Source of the DNA: Palsa-504 sp963753195 | Lineage (GTDB): Bacteria > Actinomycetota > Actinomycetes > Streptosporangiales > Streptosporangiaceae | Reading direction: 5' to 3' | Assembly: GCA_963753195.1 (NCBI GenBank) | Contig: CAVWBH010000008.1 | Location: 51,198 to 115,197, forward strand | DNA: 64,000 nt | In this document: one piece after another, positions 34,527-43,012 of the stretch | Position numbering within the stretch: the first letter of the stretch is position 1 | Layout: every line of letters begins with the position of its first letter | Position numbers and translations under genes: made by a program | Notes under the pieces: generated by a model | Database searches by the model: none | What the model was told of the DNA's origin: nothing | Seen by the model: the letters and a program-made list of their open reading frames with translations, nothing else

Positions 34527-35513
34527 TCACGAGAGCTTCTCCAGGATGGTGGTGACGCGTAGATCATAGGTGTGGTCGCGGTGGGCGCGCTGCGCGGCGG
34601 CGTTGCCGAGCCGTTCGGTCAGGCCGTGCTCGCTGAGCAGTCTGGTCGCCTGCTCGACGAGGTCATCGAAATCGTGGTAGGCCAGTACCTCTTTTCCGAC
34701 CTCGAACAGCTCGGGAACGGTGGGGCGGAACTCGGTGAGCACCGCGGCACCGCAGCCTGCCGCCTCGAACAGGCGTAGGTTGACCCCGCTCACCTCGGCC
34801 GGGTGCATGGTGTTCAGCACGCCGACGGCCGACCGGAAGACCCGGGCCTTCTCCTCGCAGAAGACAATACGGCCAGTGTGCGCGGCCCGGCACGCCGTCT
34901 CGCCGATCCAGCGTGGGAATCCGGCGCCGTACAGCCTGAGCGGGATTCCTTTCGCGATCAGCCGGTCGAGCAGCCGTACCCTGCTCGGGTACATGGTGCC
35001 TGCGATCACCAGGCAGGGCTCGGTGCCTGCCTGGGCCACCGGCCGGTGCCAGCGGGGATTGCAGGCCTGCGGCAGGTAGTAGACCGGCAGGTCCAGCATG
35101 GCCTGCAGGCGGTCCGTAAGGAACGGCTCTTTGAAAAAGATCGCGTTGTAGGGAGCGAGCAGCATGAGCTGTCGCCCTAGGTTCGACACGGCATCGGGGA
35201 ACCAGAACGCTACCCGCGCGCCGCTGCTCCTGAGCCGGGTCACCACACTGGGCGCGAGGACGGAGTCCACGTTGATGATGATTTCGCAGTCGGCGCCGAG
35301 CGCGGTTCGTACGATGCGGTCTTGAGCACGTTCCTCCAGGCGTGGCACAGCCTGACGGGCCAGCCCTGCTACGCGGTCGACGAGTCGGCCACCACCGTGG
35401 GCACGAGCCGGGCCGAGCAGGGTGACCACGTGGCCCAGGCGCTGTAGCGCATCGGCCACGTTCTCGGCGAAGCGGTCCGGGCCGACTGGCCCGATGACAC
35501 CGATCCTCGACAC
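34527..35513 (-). CDS. CgeB-like glycosyltransferase
   Basis: A 328-residue GT-B protein of the CgeB/spore-coat type. The N-terminal half has IGVIGPVGPDRFAENVADAL and FWFPDAVSNLG; the C-terminal half has IAGTMYPSRVRLLD and SGVNLRLFEAAGCGAAVLTE, the family donor-site signature. The GTG at 35513 is preceded by GGAGG; a longer frame to 35567 lacks one. In the 117 bases after its stop the minus strand cannot belong to this gene, but upstream of the plus-strand gene there is a short unexplained frame (AVTWGGLDLAACSADQL) that may be another scrap. Confidence 0.8.
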   Translation of the reverse strand: MSRIGVIGPVGPDRFAENVADALQRLGHVVTLLGPARAHGGGRLVDRVAGLARQAVPRLEERAQDRIVRTALGADCEIIINVDSVLAPSVVTRLRSSGARVAFWFPDAVSNLGRQLMLLAPYNAIFFKEPFLTDRLQAMLDLPVYYLPQACNPRWHRPVAQAGTEPCLVIAGTMYPSRVRLLDRLIAKGIPLRLYGAGFPRWIGETACRAAHTGRIVFCEEKARVFRSAVGVLNTMHPAEVSGVNLRLFEAAGCGAAVLTEFRPTVPELFEVGKEVLAYHDFDDLVEQATRLLSEHGLTERLGNAAAQRAHRDHTYDLRVTTILEKLS

Positions 35514-35553
35514 GGCACCTCCTCGACGGTAGCAATAAGAAGTGCTATAGTAG

Positions 35554-35567
35554 CAGATAGTAATCAA
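35554..35567 (-). promoter_or_regulatory. Shared promoter element, copy A
   Basis: On the minus strand TTGATTACTATCTG lies 41 bases upstream of the CgeB-like start. It differs by one base from an element in front of the methyltransferase at 53627, which suggests common promoter sequence or a common regulator site. Confidence 0.35.
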
Positions 35568-35620
35568 ACGGGGCTGGGCGCATGTGCTCAGTCCCTCGCG
35601 CGGACCTTCAGCCTGGACTG

Positions 35621-35803
35621 TCAGAAGTCGTTGATCTCCAGATCACCCGGATTCAGAGCGTTGCCATAAGCAAGCTTCGAAGGCCACGCCAAGCTAGGCA
35701 CGACAATCAGCAGGATCGCCGCTGCGATCATCCAACGGGCGCGACCGCCGACCGGGATCGGGCGCGCACGGTGAGGCCGCTCACGCCGCCCTTCCGTGTG
35801 CAT
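35621..35803 (-). pseudogene. Scrap of a Wzy-like polymerase
   Basis: A 60-codon frame: a basic leader, one hydrophobic helix (WMIAAAILLIVVPSLA), then WPSKLAYGNALNPGDLEINDF before the stop. The last part matches WPSKVTHGNALNPELLEIDDF in the middle of the intact polymerase at 41410-42861. The scrap therefore joins an unrelated N-terminus to an internal polymerase piece and ends there. Confidence 0.7.
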
Positions 35804-35817
35804 CCGAGGTCCCCGTC

Positions 35818-36684
35818 TTATTCGGACTTCCACCACGTCACTGCCGGCAGTTCCGAGGCCACTTCCGGATCGCAGGCCAGGTAGTTGCCTTCCACGAACG
35901 TTTCCAGGTCCGCATCCCACCCGGGATAGAACTCCACGCCTCGAGGGGTAACCTTGCCGACCCGGTAGCCGAGGGCCAGCAGGAATTCGAACGCATCGCG
36001 AAGGTAGAAGCGGGCGAGGATCCAGCGATGGTTGTACTCGAACTGGGCTGCCGCGATGCGGTGCTCAGCGAGCAGGGCACGCGCCCCGCGCAGGACGGCG
36101 AGATCGTGTCCCTCTGCGTCGATCTTGACTAGTGCGAAACGGGCGACACCGGACTGCTCGGCGTACGAATCCAGCGTGGTCGTGACCACGGTTTCCCGCG
36201 TCACAGGGTTCGCTTCCGGCACGGAGTACAGGGAGTTCGTCCCGGCCGCAGGCGCGACTATGTAGAACGGCGAGGTCCCTTGCCGGTCACTGAGTGCCGT
36301 TTTGCTAAGACTGGCCGGCCTGCCGTCAAGCGCCTCCGCCAGCTTGGCGAAGGCACAGGAGTCTGGCTCGAAGGCGTGCAGCCGGACATCCCTCTCACGG
36401 CCTGCCTTCGACGCGGCGGCCAGCATTGATTCCGACCACCTGCCGATGTTGGCCCCCACGTCCGCCACGTGAATCTGCTCTCCCGCCTTCGAGCACCGGA
36501 ATATCCAGCGCTGCAAGGCCGACTCGCCGTTGGTCGACAGGTCATTCGGATAGTCAAGTCGCGCGCGCGAAAGGACGTAGCGGGCGGTCCGGACGACGGT
36601 GCGCCTCCCCGCGGCCCGGCAGGTGAGGTCCGTAGCGATCGCCGCGGCACGGCGGGCGGCAGTCCTCCCTACGTTTCCTGCCAT
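35818..36684 (-). CDS. FkbM-family methyltransferase
   Basis: A 288-residue SAM-dependent methyltransferase. HVADVGANIGRWSESMLAAA is motif I, LHAFEPDSCAFAKL the acidic loop, and LVKIDAEGHDLAVLRGA the FkbM signature. It shares little sequence with the FkbM protein at 32129, so the two probably modify different positions. Only two bases separate its start from the stop of the flippase gene, so it is the last member of the minus-strand operon 40887-35818. The C-terminal part (YPGWDADLETFVEGNYLA) is longer than the minimal domain. Confidence 0.85.
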   Translation of the reverse strand: MAGNVGRTAARRAAAIATDLTCRAAGRRTVVRTARYVLSRARLDYPNDLSTNGESALQRWIFRCSKAGEQIHVADVGANIGRWSESMLAAASKAGRERDVRLHAFEPDSCAFAKLAEALDGRPASLSKTALSDRQGTSPFYIVAPAAGTNSLYSVPEANPVTRETVVTTTLDSYAEQSGVARFALVKIDAEGHDLAVLRGARALLAEHRIAAAQFEYNHRWILARFYLRDAFEFLLALGYRVGKVTPRGVEFYPGWDADLETFVEGNYLACDPEVASELPAVTWWKSE

Positions 36685-36686
36685 TC

Positions 36687-38030
36687 TTACGCTCCCTGAG
36701 GTGGGTCTTCATCAGCCGGGTGCCCGGTGCGCCGGAGCCCTGGACTGTCTGATGGAAGTCTTCGCAAGGCCAGGAGCATCACGGCGAGCGCGACACCGTA
36801 GGCCACCGCGGACGCTATCGCCGCGCCATAGACCCCAGCGACCGGCAGGAGGGCCACCAGCAGGATCACCGTGAATACCGCCGCCAGCCCCTGAGCGCGG
36901 GCCACGACAAGCGGGCGCTTCCTGCCCCGCAGCATGTCCCCCGTGACCTGGTTACATGCAAGGAACACACCCGCGGGGGTCAGGATCCACAGCAACGGCA
37001 CCACGCCGGCGTACCCAGGCCCGAACACGCGCGGGATAAGCCAGGGTGCGACCAGGTCAAGCGGCACCAGCGCAGCCGCCGCGACGCAGGCACTGCCCAG
37101 GATGCCCAGCCACTGCATCCGGGCCGCCAAGCCGTCCACCCGCTGTCTCGACGCTAGCCGCGGAAAGGCGACGTTTCCGATTGCTGATACCAACGGGATC
37201 GGAAGCGTGCTGCAGGAGACCGCGATTGCGTACCGGCCGAGCGCTGCGGGGTGCACGGCCTGGGAAAGGACGAGCTGGTCGAGATTGGCGTTGAGGGCAG
37301 CCGGGGTCAGTGCCGCGATCTGGGCTACGCCGTACCAGGCCAGGGGCCGGATGAGCCGAGTCTGAAAGTGGCCGGGCGCGAGGTCGGCCGACCGGCAGCG
37401 GTAGTAGGCCCAACCGAGCTGGAGGAACATGGTGAGGGCCAGGACGATCAGCGCGGCTGTAAGTGTGAGCAGCCGCAGCCGCCACAACACGACGAGCAAC
37501 GCCAGGCCGATGACCGGCTGGCTTACCCGCACCTCGTTCCACCAGCGTAGGTTCCTCGCCTGCAGCGAGAACGTGTAGCTGGCCCCGACGAAGGCCAAGA
37601 TCGAAGTGGCGAAGACGATCCGGTAGGCAACGGCCAGCCCTGCGTTCCCCCTGGCCAGGAGCGGAGCCAACAGGATGCCTCCGGCCAGCGCGACTGTGCC
37701 GGTGACCAGCATCATCGCCCGTGACGTCGCGACGTAGGTGCGGGCCTGGCCCGGATCGTGCGCAACGTGGAAGCACAGCGCCGCGGGCTGGCCCATGCCG
37801 CCGATCATGAGCGCAACCCCGAACCACGCGATGACCGCGGCGTATTCACCCCGAATTTCCGGCCCTAGGGCCCGCGCGACGATTATGCCGCCCAGACCAG
37901 CCGCAGCGGCCGAGACGACGTTGTAGCTAGCGGTGCGGGCCACCTGGCGCCCGGTGCCGCGCTGCCGAAGCGCAGAGGCGAGCTCCCGCAGGTGCCTCTC
38001 CGCGGCGTTGGCTGTGACCTGCAGGGTCAC
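36687..38030 (-). CDS. wzx: Wzx-type flippase (polysaccharide transport membrane protein)
   Basis: A 447-residue membrane protein with about twelve to fourteen hydrophobic helices, of the MOP/MATE-like polysaccharide exporter group. Characteristic are the N-terminal ARTASYNVVSAAAAGLGGIIVARALG, which opens the first helix, and LDQLVLSQAVHPAALGRYAIAVS in the middle. It should flip the undecaprenyl-linked repeat unit across the membrane. The GTG at 38030 overlaps the previous stop by three bases and GGAGG lies five bases upstream; the long open frame up to 39110 is only the shadow of the glycosyltransferase gene. Confidence 0.85.
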   Translation of the reverse strand: MTLQVTANAAERHLRELASALRQRGTGRQVARTASYNVVSAAAAGLGGIIVARALGPEIRGEYAAVIAWFGVALMIGGMGQPAALCFHVAHDPGQARTYVATSRAMMLVTGTVALAGGILLAPLLARGNAGLAVAYRIVFATSILAFVGASYTFSLQARNLRWWNEVRVSQPVIGLALLVVLWRLRLLTLTAALIVLALTMFLQLGWAYYRCRSADLAPGHFQTRLIRPLAWYGVAQIAALTPAALNANLDQLVLSQAVHPAALGRYAIAVSCSTLPIPLVSAIGNVAFPRLASRQRVDGLAARMQWLGILGSACVAAAALVPLDLVAPWLIPRVFGPGYAGVVPLLWILTPAGVFLACNQVTGDMLRGRKRPLVVARAQGLAAVFTVILLVALLPVAGVYGAAIASAVAYGVALAVMLLALRRLPSDSPGLRRTGHPADEDPPQGA

Positions 38031-39076
38031 AGGAGCCTCCGGACCGCGAGCTGCGCGTAGCGTTCCGGGGCGAACGCCTGGTGGGCCCACGCAGCGGCGT
38101 GCCCGCCCATCCACGCCAGCCGGGCCGGATCCTTGAGCAGGTCGTACAAGGTCCTGGTCAGCGCCTCCGCTGACTCGTCCGCCGGGGCTACCCCGGTAAC
38201 CCCCTCGACGTAGGCTTCGCGCGAGCCGCCGTAAGCGGGCGCGATCACCGGTGTGCCTGCGACCTGTGCCTCGAGCAGGACCAGGCCGAAACCCTCGCCG
38301 ACGGCGCCGCGGCCCCTTCTCGTCTGCGTGGCCAGCACGAACAAGTCCGCAGCAGCCAACTCGCAAGCGAGTTCTTCGTCGCTGAGGTCCGGCCGCAGAG
38401 TGCACCAGGAGTATCGGGAGACCAGGCGAAGCAGGTCGGCCGACGGGTTCCCGCTGCCGCAGATGGTCAGGCCGACATCCGGGCGGCCGAGAGCCGTCAC
38501 CGCCGCCACCATCTGAGGTAGTCCCTTGTCCCGCCAGTCCTCCAGACGGAAGGCGGTCACCAGCCGGATACCCGGACCAGCGTCCTGCCCGTCTGCGGCT
38601 GCAGCGGCAAGTGTGTCGAACCACTCTCGGGACAAGGCCGGCTGCAGGACTGTAGCGCGGCAGTCCCTCAGTAGCACGCCTGCGGTGAAATTGCTGATCG
38701 CCACCGCCCGCACGCCAGCGCGTTGCATCAGGCCGCGCTCCAGCGCCCTCCGGGGCGGCCAACGTGGGTCCCACACATCGGTTCCGTAACACAGGAACGA
38801 CACTCCGCATGCGGCGGAATTCCGGGCCAGTAGCGCCGCCACCGGCAGTAGCGCCCGGTGCGCGACGACCAGGCGCGTGGGTTCGAAGCCTGCCCGCAGG
38901 ACGGTCCGGCCCCGGGCCAGCAGCCGCACATGGGCGCGGGCGCCAGGCCCGCTCAGGTCCAGGCGCTGGCTCTCGACGCCTTCGGCGGCGAAAGCCCATT
39001 CCAGCGTGGCAAGGTAGCGCTCGATCCCGCCGCCAAGGCCACGAGAAGGGCTCAGCAGGAGCACGCGATCCTTCAT
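38027..39076 (-). CDS. Glycosyltransferase family 4
   Basis: A 349-residue GT-B glycosyltransferase. It begins MKDRVLLLSPSRGLGGGIERYL, the acceptor-side Gly-rich loop; the donor side shows VTAFRLEDWRDKGLPQMV and the E-x7-E motif in EGFGLVLLEAQVAG. The ATG overlaps the stop of the asparagine-synthase-like gene (ATGA), so the genes are translationally coupled. The same opening sequence survives as a scrap in front of gmd at 52.8 kb, which shows that a related gene once lay there. Confidence 0.88.
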   Translation of the reverse strand: MKDRVLLLSPSRGLGGGIERYLATLEWAFAAEGVESQRLDLSGPGARAHVRLLARGRTVLRAGFEPTRLVVAHRALLPVAALLARNSAACGVSFLCYGTDVWDPRWPPRRALERGLMQRAGVRAVAISNFTAGVLLRDCRATVLQPALSREWFDTLAAAAADGQDAGPGIRLVTAFRLEDWRDKGLPQMVAAVTALGRPDVGLTICGSGNPSADLLRLVSRYSWCTLRPDLSDEELACELAAADLFVLATQTRRGRGAVGEGFGLVLLEAQVAGTPVIAPAYGGSREAYVEGVTGVAPADESAEALTRTLYDLLKDPARLAWMGGHAAAWAHQAFAPERYAQLAVRRLL

Positions 39077-40887
39077 GCCGGGTTCCCCGCCCACGTCTCC
39101 AGCCAGGCATTCAAAGCCGCCAGTGCCCACGTTTCCGCCCAGCGGGGACGTGGGTGAATGGACGCCAGCCCGGCTCGCGTAGCCCTGGCCCGGTCCACTA
39201 CCGACCACACCGCAGCACTGGGTTCACTGGCCGCCGTGACCAGCGGCGCCAGCGGGCCAGCCAGCCACGGCCCTATGGGAAGACTGAAACCACGCTTCGG
39301 CCGCGTCGCGAGAGCCTTGAGATAGGGATCGTCCAGCGCGGCCCCGATCACCACCTTGCCCGGCGCGCGATTCCGGCCGTGGGCGTTGTCGAGTGCGGCG
39401 GAGAAGACGTGGCCGTCGACGAACGGAACGCGCAATTCGACCGATGATGCCATGGAGAAGGTGTCGACGTCAGGAAGCAACGTGGCCTGCAAGTAGATCG
39501 CGATCTCGGCGGCGGCCATGGCTGCGAAGGAGCGTGGTGAACATCCAGGTGGCCAGCCCGCCAGGGCCGCGGTTCCGGCCATCCGGTTGCTCCCCACTCC
39601 GGTCAGGTCCCTCACCAGCGACGCTGGGAATAGCTCCCGCTGAAGCACAGCAAGGCCCGCGCCGCTGCGGGGGCCGTGTCTGCCCACGAGGCGGCTGGCT
39701 TTCGCCCCCCCCAGCGCGCCCGCGAGCTTGGCTGCCACGACGCCCACCGGGAGGGGGGCCGCGTCCATCGCTCGCAGCATGGGCAGGTATTTCAGCAGCC
39801 GGAAGTGGGAGTACCCGCCGACTGCTTCGTCTCCGCCGACGCCGGACAGCGCCACCTTGAAGCCGGCCTCATGGACGGCCCTGCAGATCAGGTAGGTGTT
39901 GAGGCCATCTACGCTCGGACGCTGCATCGCCTGGAAAAACCGGGCCACGTCGCTGTCTTGCAGGACGGCCTGCACTCGCTGGAAGCGGTGCCCGTAGTGC
40001 CGCGCGGTCCGGCTCGCCTCCGGGGTCTCGTCGGGTGCCCCCTGAGCAGCCACCGTCAGGCAGTGGAGGTCCCGGCCGAGGCGGCGGCCGATAGCCGCGA
40101 CGGCCGCCGAATCTACCCCCCCGGAGAGCAGCAGCGCAGTCGGAACGTCGGCGCCCAGATGCAGGTCAGTCGAATCCGCCAGCGCCGCGCCGAGGTCGGA
40201 CGGCCGTGGCCGGACCGCGGCCGGGCCGTCGGGCCGCAGCGGCCGCACTTGGACCCGGCGGTCCTGTCGCACTACGGCGATGCTGTTCGGCGGGACGGCG
40301 GTGATCTCCAGAAACGGACTTTGATCCGCGGCCATTGCCCCGTAGTGCAGGTACCGGGCGACGGCCGCGTCGTTGATCCGGATGCCGGGCGCAAGCCGGG
40401 TCAGCGGCCGCACCTCGGACGCGAAAGCAAGGCTGCCATCCGGCAGCAGGCGCCAGTACAGAGGCTTGATCCCGAACGGATCACGGGCCAGGTAAAGGCA
40501 GCCTTCCAGCGTGTCTGCCATTGCTATGGCGAACATTCCGCGCAATTCGGCGAGCGATTCAACGCCGAGCTTGGCCCACAACTGCGCTATGACCTCCCCG
40601 TCGCAGGCCGTGCGGACCGGCAGTCGGAACCGCTCCGCGAGCTGCCGGTGGTTATAGATTTCGCCGTTAAACACGCAGATGTACCGTCCGTCGGCCGATA
40701 CGAACGGCTGGTTTCCCGCTGGTGTCGGATCCTGGATGGCCAGCCGCGTGTTGCCCAGGGTGATCTCGCCGGCCCGCGCGATCACGCTGTGGTCAGGACC
40801 GCGATGCGCCTGGGTGTCGTTGAGCAGGCTCACCCTGGCCACCGCCCGTTCGGCCACCGTGTCGATCGTCCCGGCGATTCCGCACAT
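39073..40887 (-). CDS. Asparagine synthase-like glutamine amidotransferase
   Basis: A 604-residue two-domain enzyme. Cys2 (MCGIAG) is the glutaminase nucleophile; RGPDHS, FNGEIYNH and DGEVI complete that domain. The synthetase domain has the PP-loop SGGVDS (255-260) and LSGVGGDEAVGGY. It should activate a carboxylate with ATP and convert it to an amide. In polysaccharide loci such proteins are thought to amidate uronic acids rather than make asparagine; the locus also has pieces of a nucleotide-sugar dehydrogenase that could supply uronic acid (inference). First gene of the coupled set asn-GT-wzx-fkbM. Confidence 0.87.
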   Translation of the reverse strand: MCGIAGTIDTVAERAVARVSLLNDTQAHRGPDHSVIARAGEITLGNTRLAIQDPTPAGNQPFVSADGRYICVFNGEIYNHRQLAERFRLPVRTACDGEVIAQLWAKLGVESLAELRGMFAIAMADTLEGCLYLARDPFGIKPLYWRLLPDGSLAFASEVRPLTRLAPGIRINDAAVARYLHYGAMAADQSPFLEITAVPPNSIAVVRQDRRVQVRPLRPDGPAAVRPRPSDLGAALADSTDLHLGADVPTALLLSGGVDSAAVAAIGRRLGRDLHCLTVAAQGAPDETPEASRTARHYGHRFQRVQAVLQDSDVARFFQAMQRPSVDGLNTYLICRAVHEAGFKVALSGVGGDEAVGGYSHFRLLKYLPMLRAMDAAPLPVGVVAAKLAGALGGAKASRLVGRHGPRSGAGLAVLQRELFPASLVRDLTGVGSNRMAGTAALAGWPPGCSPRSFAAMAAAEIAIYLQATLLPDVDTFSMASSVELRVPFVDGHVFSAALDNAHGRNRAPGKVVIGAALDDPYLKALATRPKRGFSLPIGPWLAGPLAPLVTAASEPSAAVWSVVDRARATRAGLASIHPRPRWAETWALAALNAWLETWAGNPA

Positions 40888-40889
40888 CG

Positions 40890-41088
40890 TCAGCTCTCCG
40901 CAGGCTTCACGTCGAAGCCGGCCGCTGCGGCGAGCTGGCGGACGCTGCGGGCGTGCGTCGCCTGTTCCGGACCGATGTCTTCAAGCCGTCCACAACAGCC
41001 GCCTGGCTCCGCCGCAGCCGGCGTGCTGCGTGGCGTATGCCTCGTAGCGACGGCTTGGCGGCTCGGCAGGCCAGCTGTAGTCACATTT
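40890..41088 (-). pseudogene. Scrap of a methyltransferase related to 52824-53627
   Basis: Minus strand: one frame reads RYEAYATQHAGCGG, matching RLYESYASQHAGCGG near the start of the intact methyltransferase. Another frame reads ARSVRQLAAAAGFDV, matching ARSIRQLAAAAGFGS near residue 175. The SAM-binding core between them is deleted and the pieces are out of frame. Confidence 0.75.
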
Positions 41089-41259
41089 TGATACTACTCC
41101 GATACGCATCGTGATGAAAAGTTGCCGCTCCGAGCCATGGGCGCCATGGTCGTCGACGGCAGGGGCGACGCGTTAGGAGGCAAGAATCCGTACGGCCGTT
41201 CACGTCCACGGAGGTGGTGTATGGGGTAACCGGTACTGATGTGACTGGTTTGCCGGAGT

Positions 41260-41467
41260 ACGGCGTGTCGCCGTAATGCGAGCCCGCCATCACGACCCGG
41301 CGGTGGCCCGGGTCGAGGCCACGCTCGAGGAGGTCGCCGCTGTCGACGTGGTGGTCCTGCTCACCGACCATGACACCTCCGCGCCAGGCGACCTGTGCCG
41401 CCGCGCGCGTTACCTCCTTCTTGACTGCCGGCGGGTCCTGTCCGGCCCGAACGTCGAGACCCTGTAG
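41260..41467 (+). pseudogene. C-terminal scrap of a nucleotide-sugar dehydrogenase (UDP-glucose/GDP-mannose type)
   Basis: From 41276 the plus strand reads RARHHDPAVARVEATLEEV then DVVVLLTDHD and ARYLLLDCRRVLSGPNVETL before TAG. These are the last strands of the UDPG/MGDP dehydrogenase C-terminal domain. The preceding 350 residues are absent. It lies on the opposite strand to its neighbours and overlaps the end of the polymerase gene. Confidence 0.75.
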
Positions 41468-42861
41468 GCCGGGCCGGTGCGGGTCATCGTCCCGTCAACG
41501 TAGGCCGGGCCGGTGCGGGTCATCGTCCCGTCAACGCCGGATGGCCTAGCGCGGCGGATCTGACCGAGTGCCCACACGGCGGCGGCGATGACGGCGGCGG
41601 TCCGCAGTTGCAGCAGCATCGCCGGCAAGCCGGCCTCATAGCGGAATACCCCCGTGACTGCCCCAGCCAGCAGCACGATCCGCGCCGGGCTGGCTGACCG
41701 CAACAGTTGCTTCTCGCCGTATCCGCACGCGAAGCCGAGGGCGCCCATGAACACCACCAGCCACGCCGGCGGCAGGAATCCCGCGTACAGGCCCGGTAGG
41801 CCAGGCAGAAAATTCACTGGCTGCAGCCCGAAATCATCGATTTCCAGCAGTTCGGGGTTCAGCGCGTTTCCGTGTGTCACCTTGGACGGCCACAGAGAGC
41901 GGGGAACGAGATCCAGCAGCGACTCAGGGATGTAGGAGGCGCTCAGGCCAGGGACACCCATGCTGCGTGCCTGCAAAATGCCGGCAGTGAAGGAATTCCC
42001 CTCGAGTCGGACGGCGGCTTGGGCGAGCAGACCGGGTGAGTCGTTCTGTTGCGACTGCGAGGGCGACGCGCCGAGGGCCGTGATCCCGCCGGCGAGCACC
42101 GAGACCCTGGTACCGAGCCCGGTGTCAGTCAGGTAGACGGACCGGCCGTAGTCGGCACGCGCGGTGGTGATGGCCAAGATCCCGAGGACGGTCAGCGCCG
42201 TCGCGGCGTGAAGTTGCGCGCGCGGTGGTTTCATGCCGGCGTGCATGAGCACCACGATGAGCGCCACTGCGTCCGCGAGGACAGGCGTGCGCTCACCTGC
42301 CGCCGCGAGCAGGACCGACTGGGCGGCAAGGATGGGCAGGAACCAGCGGGCGCCGTGGCGCAGCACGAATCCGGCCGCGGCGACCGGGACAAGAACCGTG
42401 AAAGACAATGCGGCGAACTGGACCCACAGGGACGCGCCGGGCGAGCCCAGAGCCACGCTGCCGTTGTAGCCCCGGCCCTCATAGGTAAGGACGGCGAGCG
42501 GGACGCAGGCGGCGGCCAGCAGCCGCCAATCCAGGGCACGCGCGAGCATCTGCCGGTCAGGCGTGGCGGGGAGGATCCGCTTTGGCTGCGTGACCAGGTA
42601 AGTGATCGTGAAGGCGAGTAGCGACACTGACAGCAGCAGCGCGGCGTCGCCGCTGAAGTGCCCGGCAATGCCCTGGCGATCGATGTCCCATTGCCCGGTG
42701 GACGGAAAGGCCAGCACGACGGAGGTGAGCCCCTGATAGACGCACCCGACCAGAACCGTCAGAGCGGCTGGTCGGCGCAGCCACTGATGGCCGAGGCGGT
42801 GGCGCAAAAGAGCGAGCGACACGACCTCGGCGAGCAGGCCGAGGGCGAAGGTGTTAGTCAT
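41410..42861 (-). CDS. wzy: Wzy-like oligosaccharide repeat-unit polymerase
   Basis: A membrane protein of about 483 residues with ten to twelve helices and a large loop between YGRSVYLTDTGLGTR and WPSKVTHGNALNPELLEIDDF, then FLPGLPGLYAGFLPP. This layout is usual for Wzy proteins, which join repeat units on the outer face of the membrane; the sequence is too variable for confident naming. The ATG at 42861 is used; a GTG twelve codons upstream is also open. The C-terminus contains a duplicated 12-residue segment (VDGTMTRTGPAY twice) from a 36-bp DNA repeat over the dehydrogenase scrap, so its original end may be lost. Confidence 0.72.
   Translation of the reverse strand: MTNTFALGLLAEVVSLALLRHRLGHQWLRRPAALTVLVGCVYQGLTSVVLAFPSTGQWDIDRQGIAGHFSGDAALLLSVSLLAFTITYLVTQPKRILPATPDRQMLARALDWRLLAAACVPLAVLTYEGRGYNGSVALGSPGASLWVQFAALSFTVLVPVAAAGFVLRHGARWFLPILAAQSVLLAAAGERTPVLADAVALIVVLMHAGMKPPRAQLHAATALTVLGILAITTARADYGRSVYLTDTGLGTRVSVLAGGITALGASPSQSQQNDSPGLLAQAAVRLEGNSFTAGILQARSMGVPGLSASYIPESLLDLVPRSLWPSKVTHGNALNPELLEIDDFGLQPVNFLPGLPGLYAGFLPPAWLVVFMGALGFACGYGEKQLLRSASPARIVLLAGAVTGVFRYEAGLPAMLLQLRTAAVIAAAVWALGQIRRARPSGVDGTMTRTGPAYVDGTMTRTGPAYRVSTFGPDRTRRQSRRR
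41465..41536. repeat. Two exact 36-bp tandem units
   Basis: Positions 41465-41500 and 41501-41536 are identical. They lie just after the dehydrogenase scrap stop and within the last codons of the polymerase frame, at a probable recombination junction. Confidence 0.9.
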
Positions 42862-43012
42862 GTTATGCCTACCAGGGCTGCTGCTGAGCTCCACCACCGC
42901 GTTGCTTCTGCGCAGCAGTCCGTTGATGAACCGGGTCTCGGCTCCCTCGCAGATCTCCAGAACGTCTGCGCTCGTGCCAGGGCAAGAGAGGCAGTGCCGC
43001 GGTCGAGCGCCG

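Noticed and set aside
38031..39110. Apparent 807-codon membrane protein frame continuing beyond the flippase start
   Set aside because: The extra 360 codons are Arg/Gly-rich and overlap the glycosyltransferase on the same strand; GTG 38030 has a good ribosome site and begins the first helix.
39676..41091. Plus-strand frame of 471 codons opposite the asparagine-synthase-like gene
   Set aside because: Composition is typical of antisense shadow; the minus strand shows all catalytic residues.
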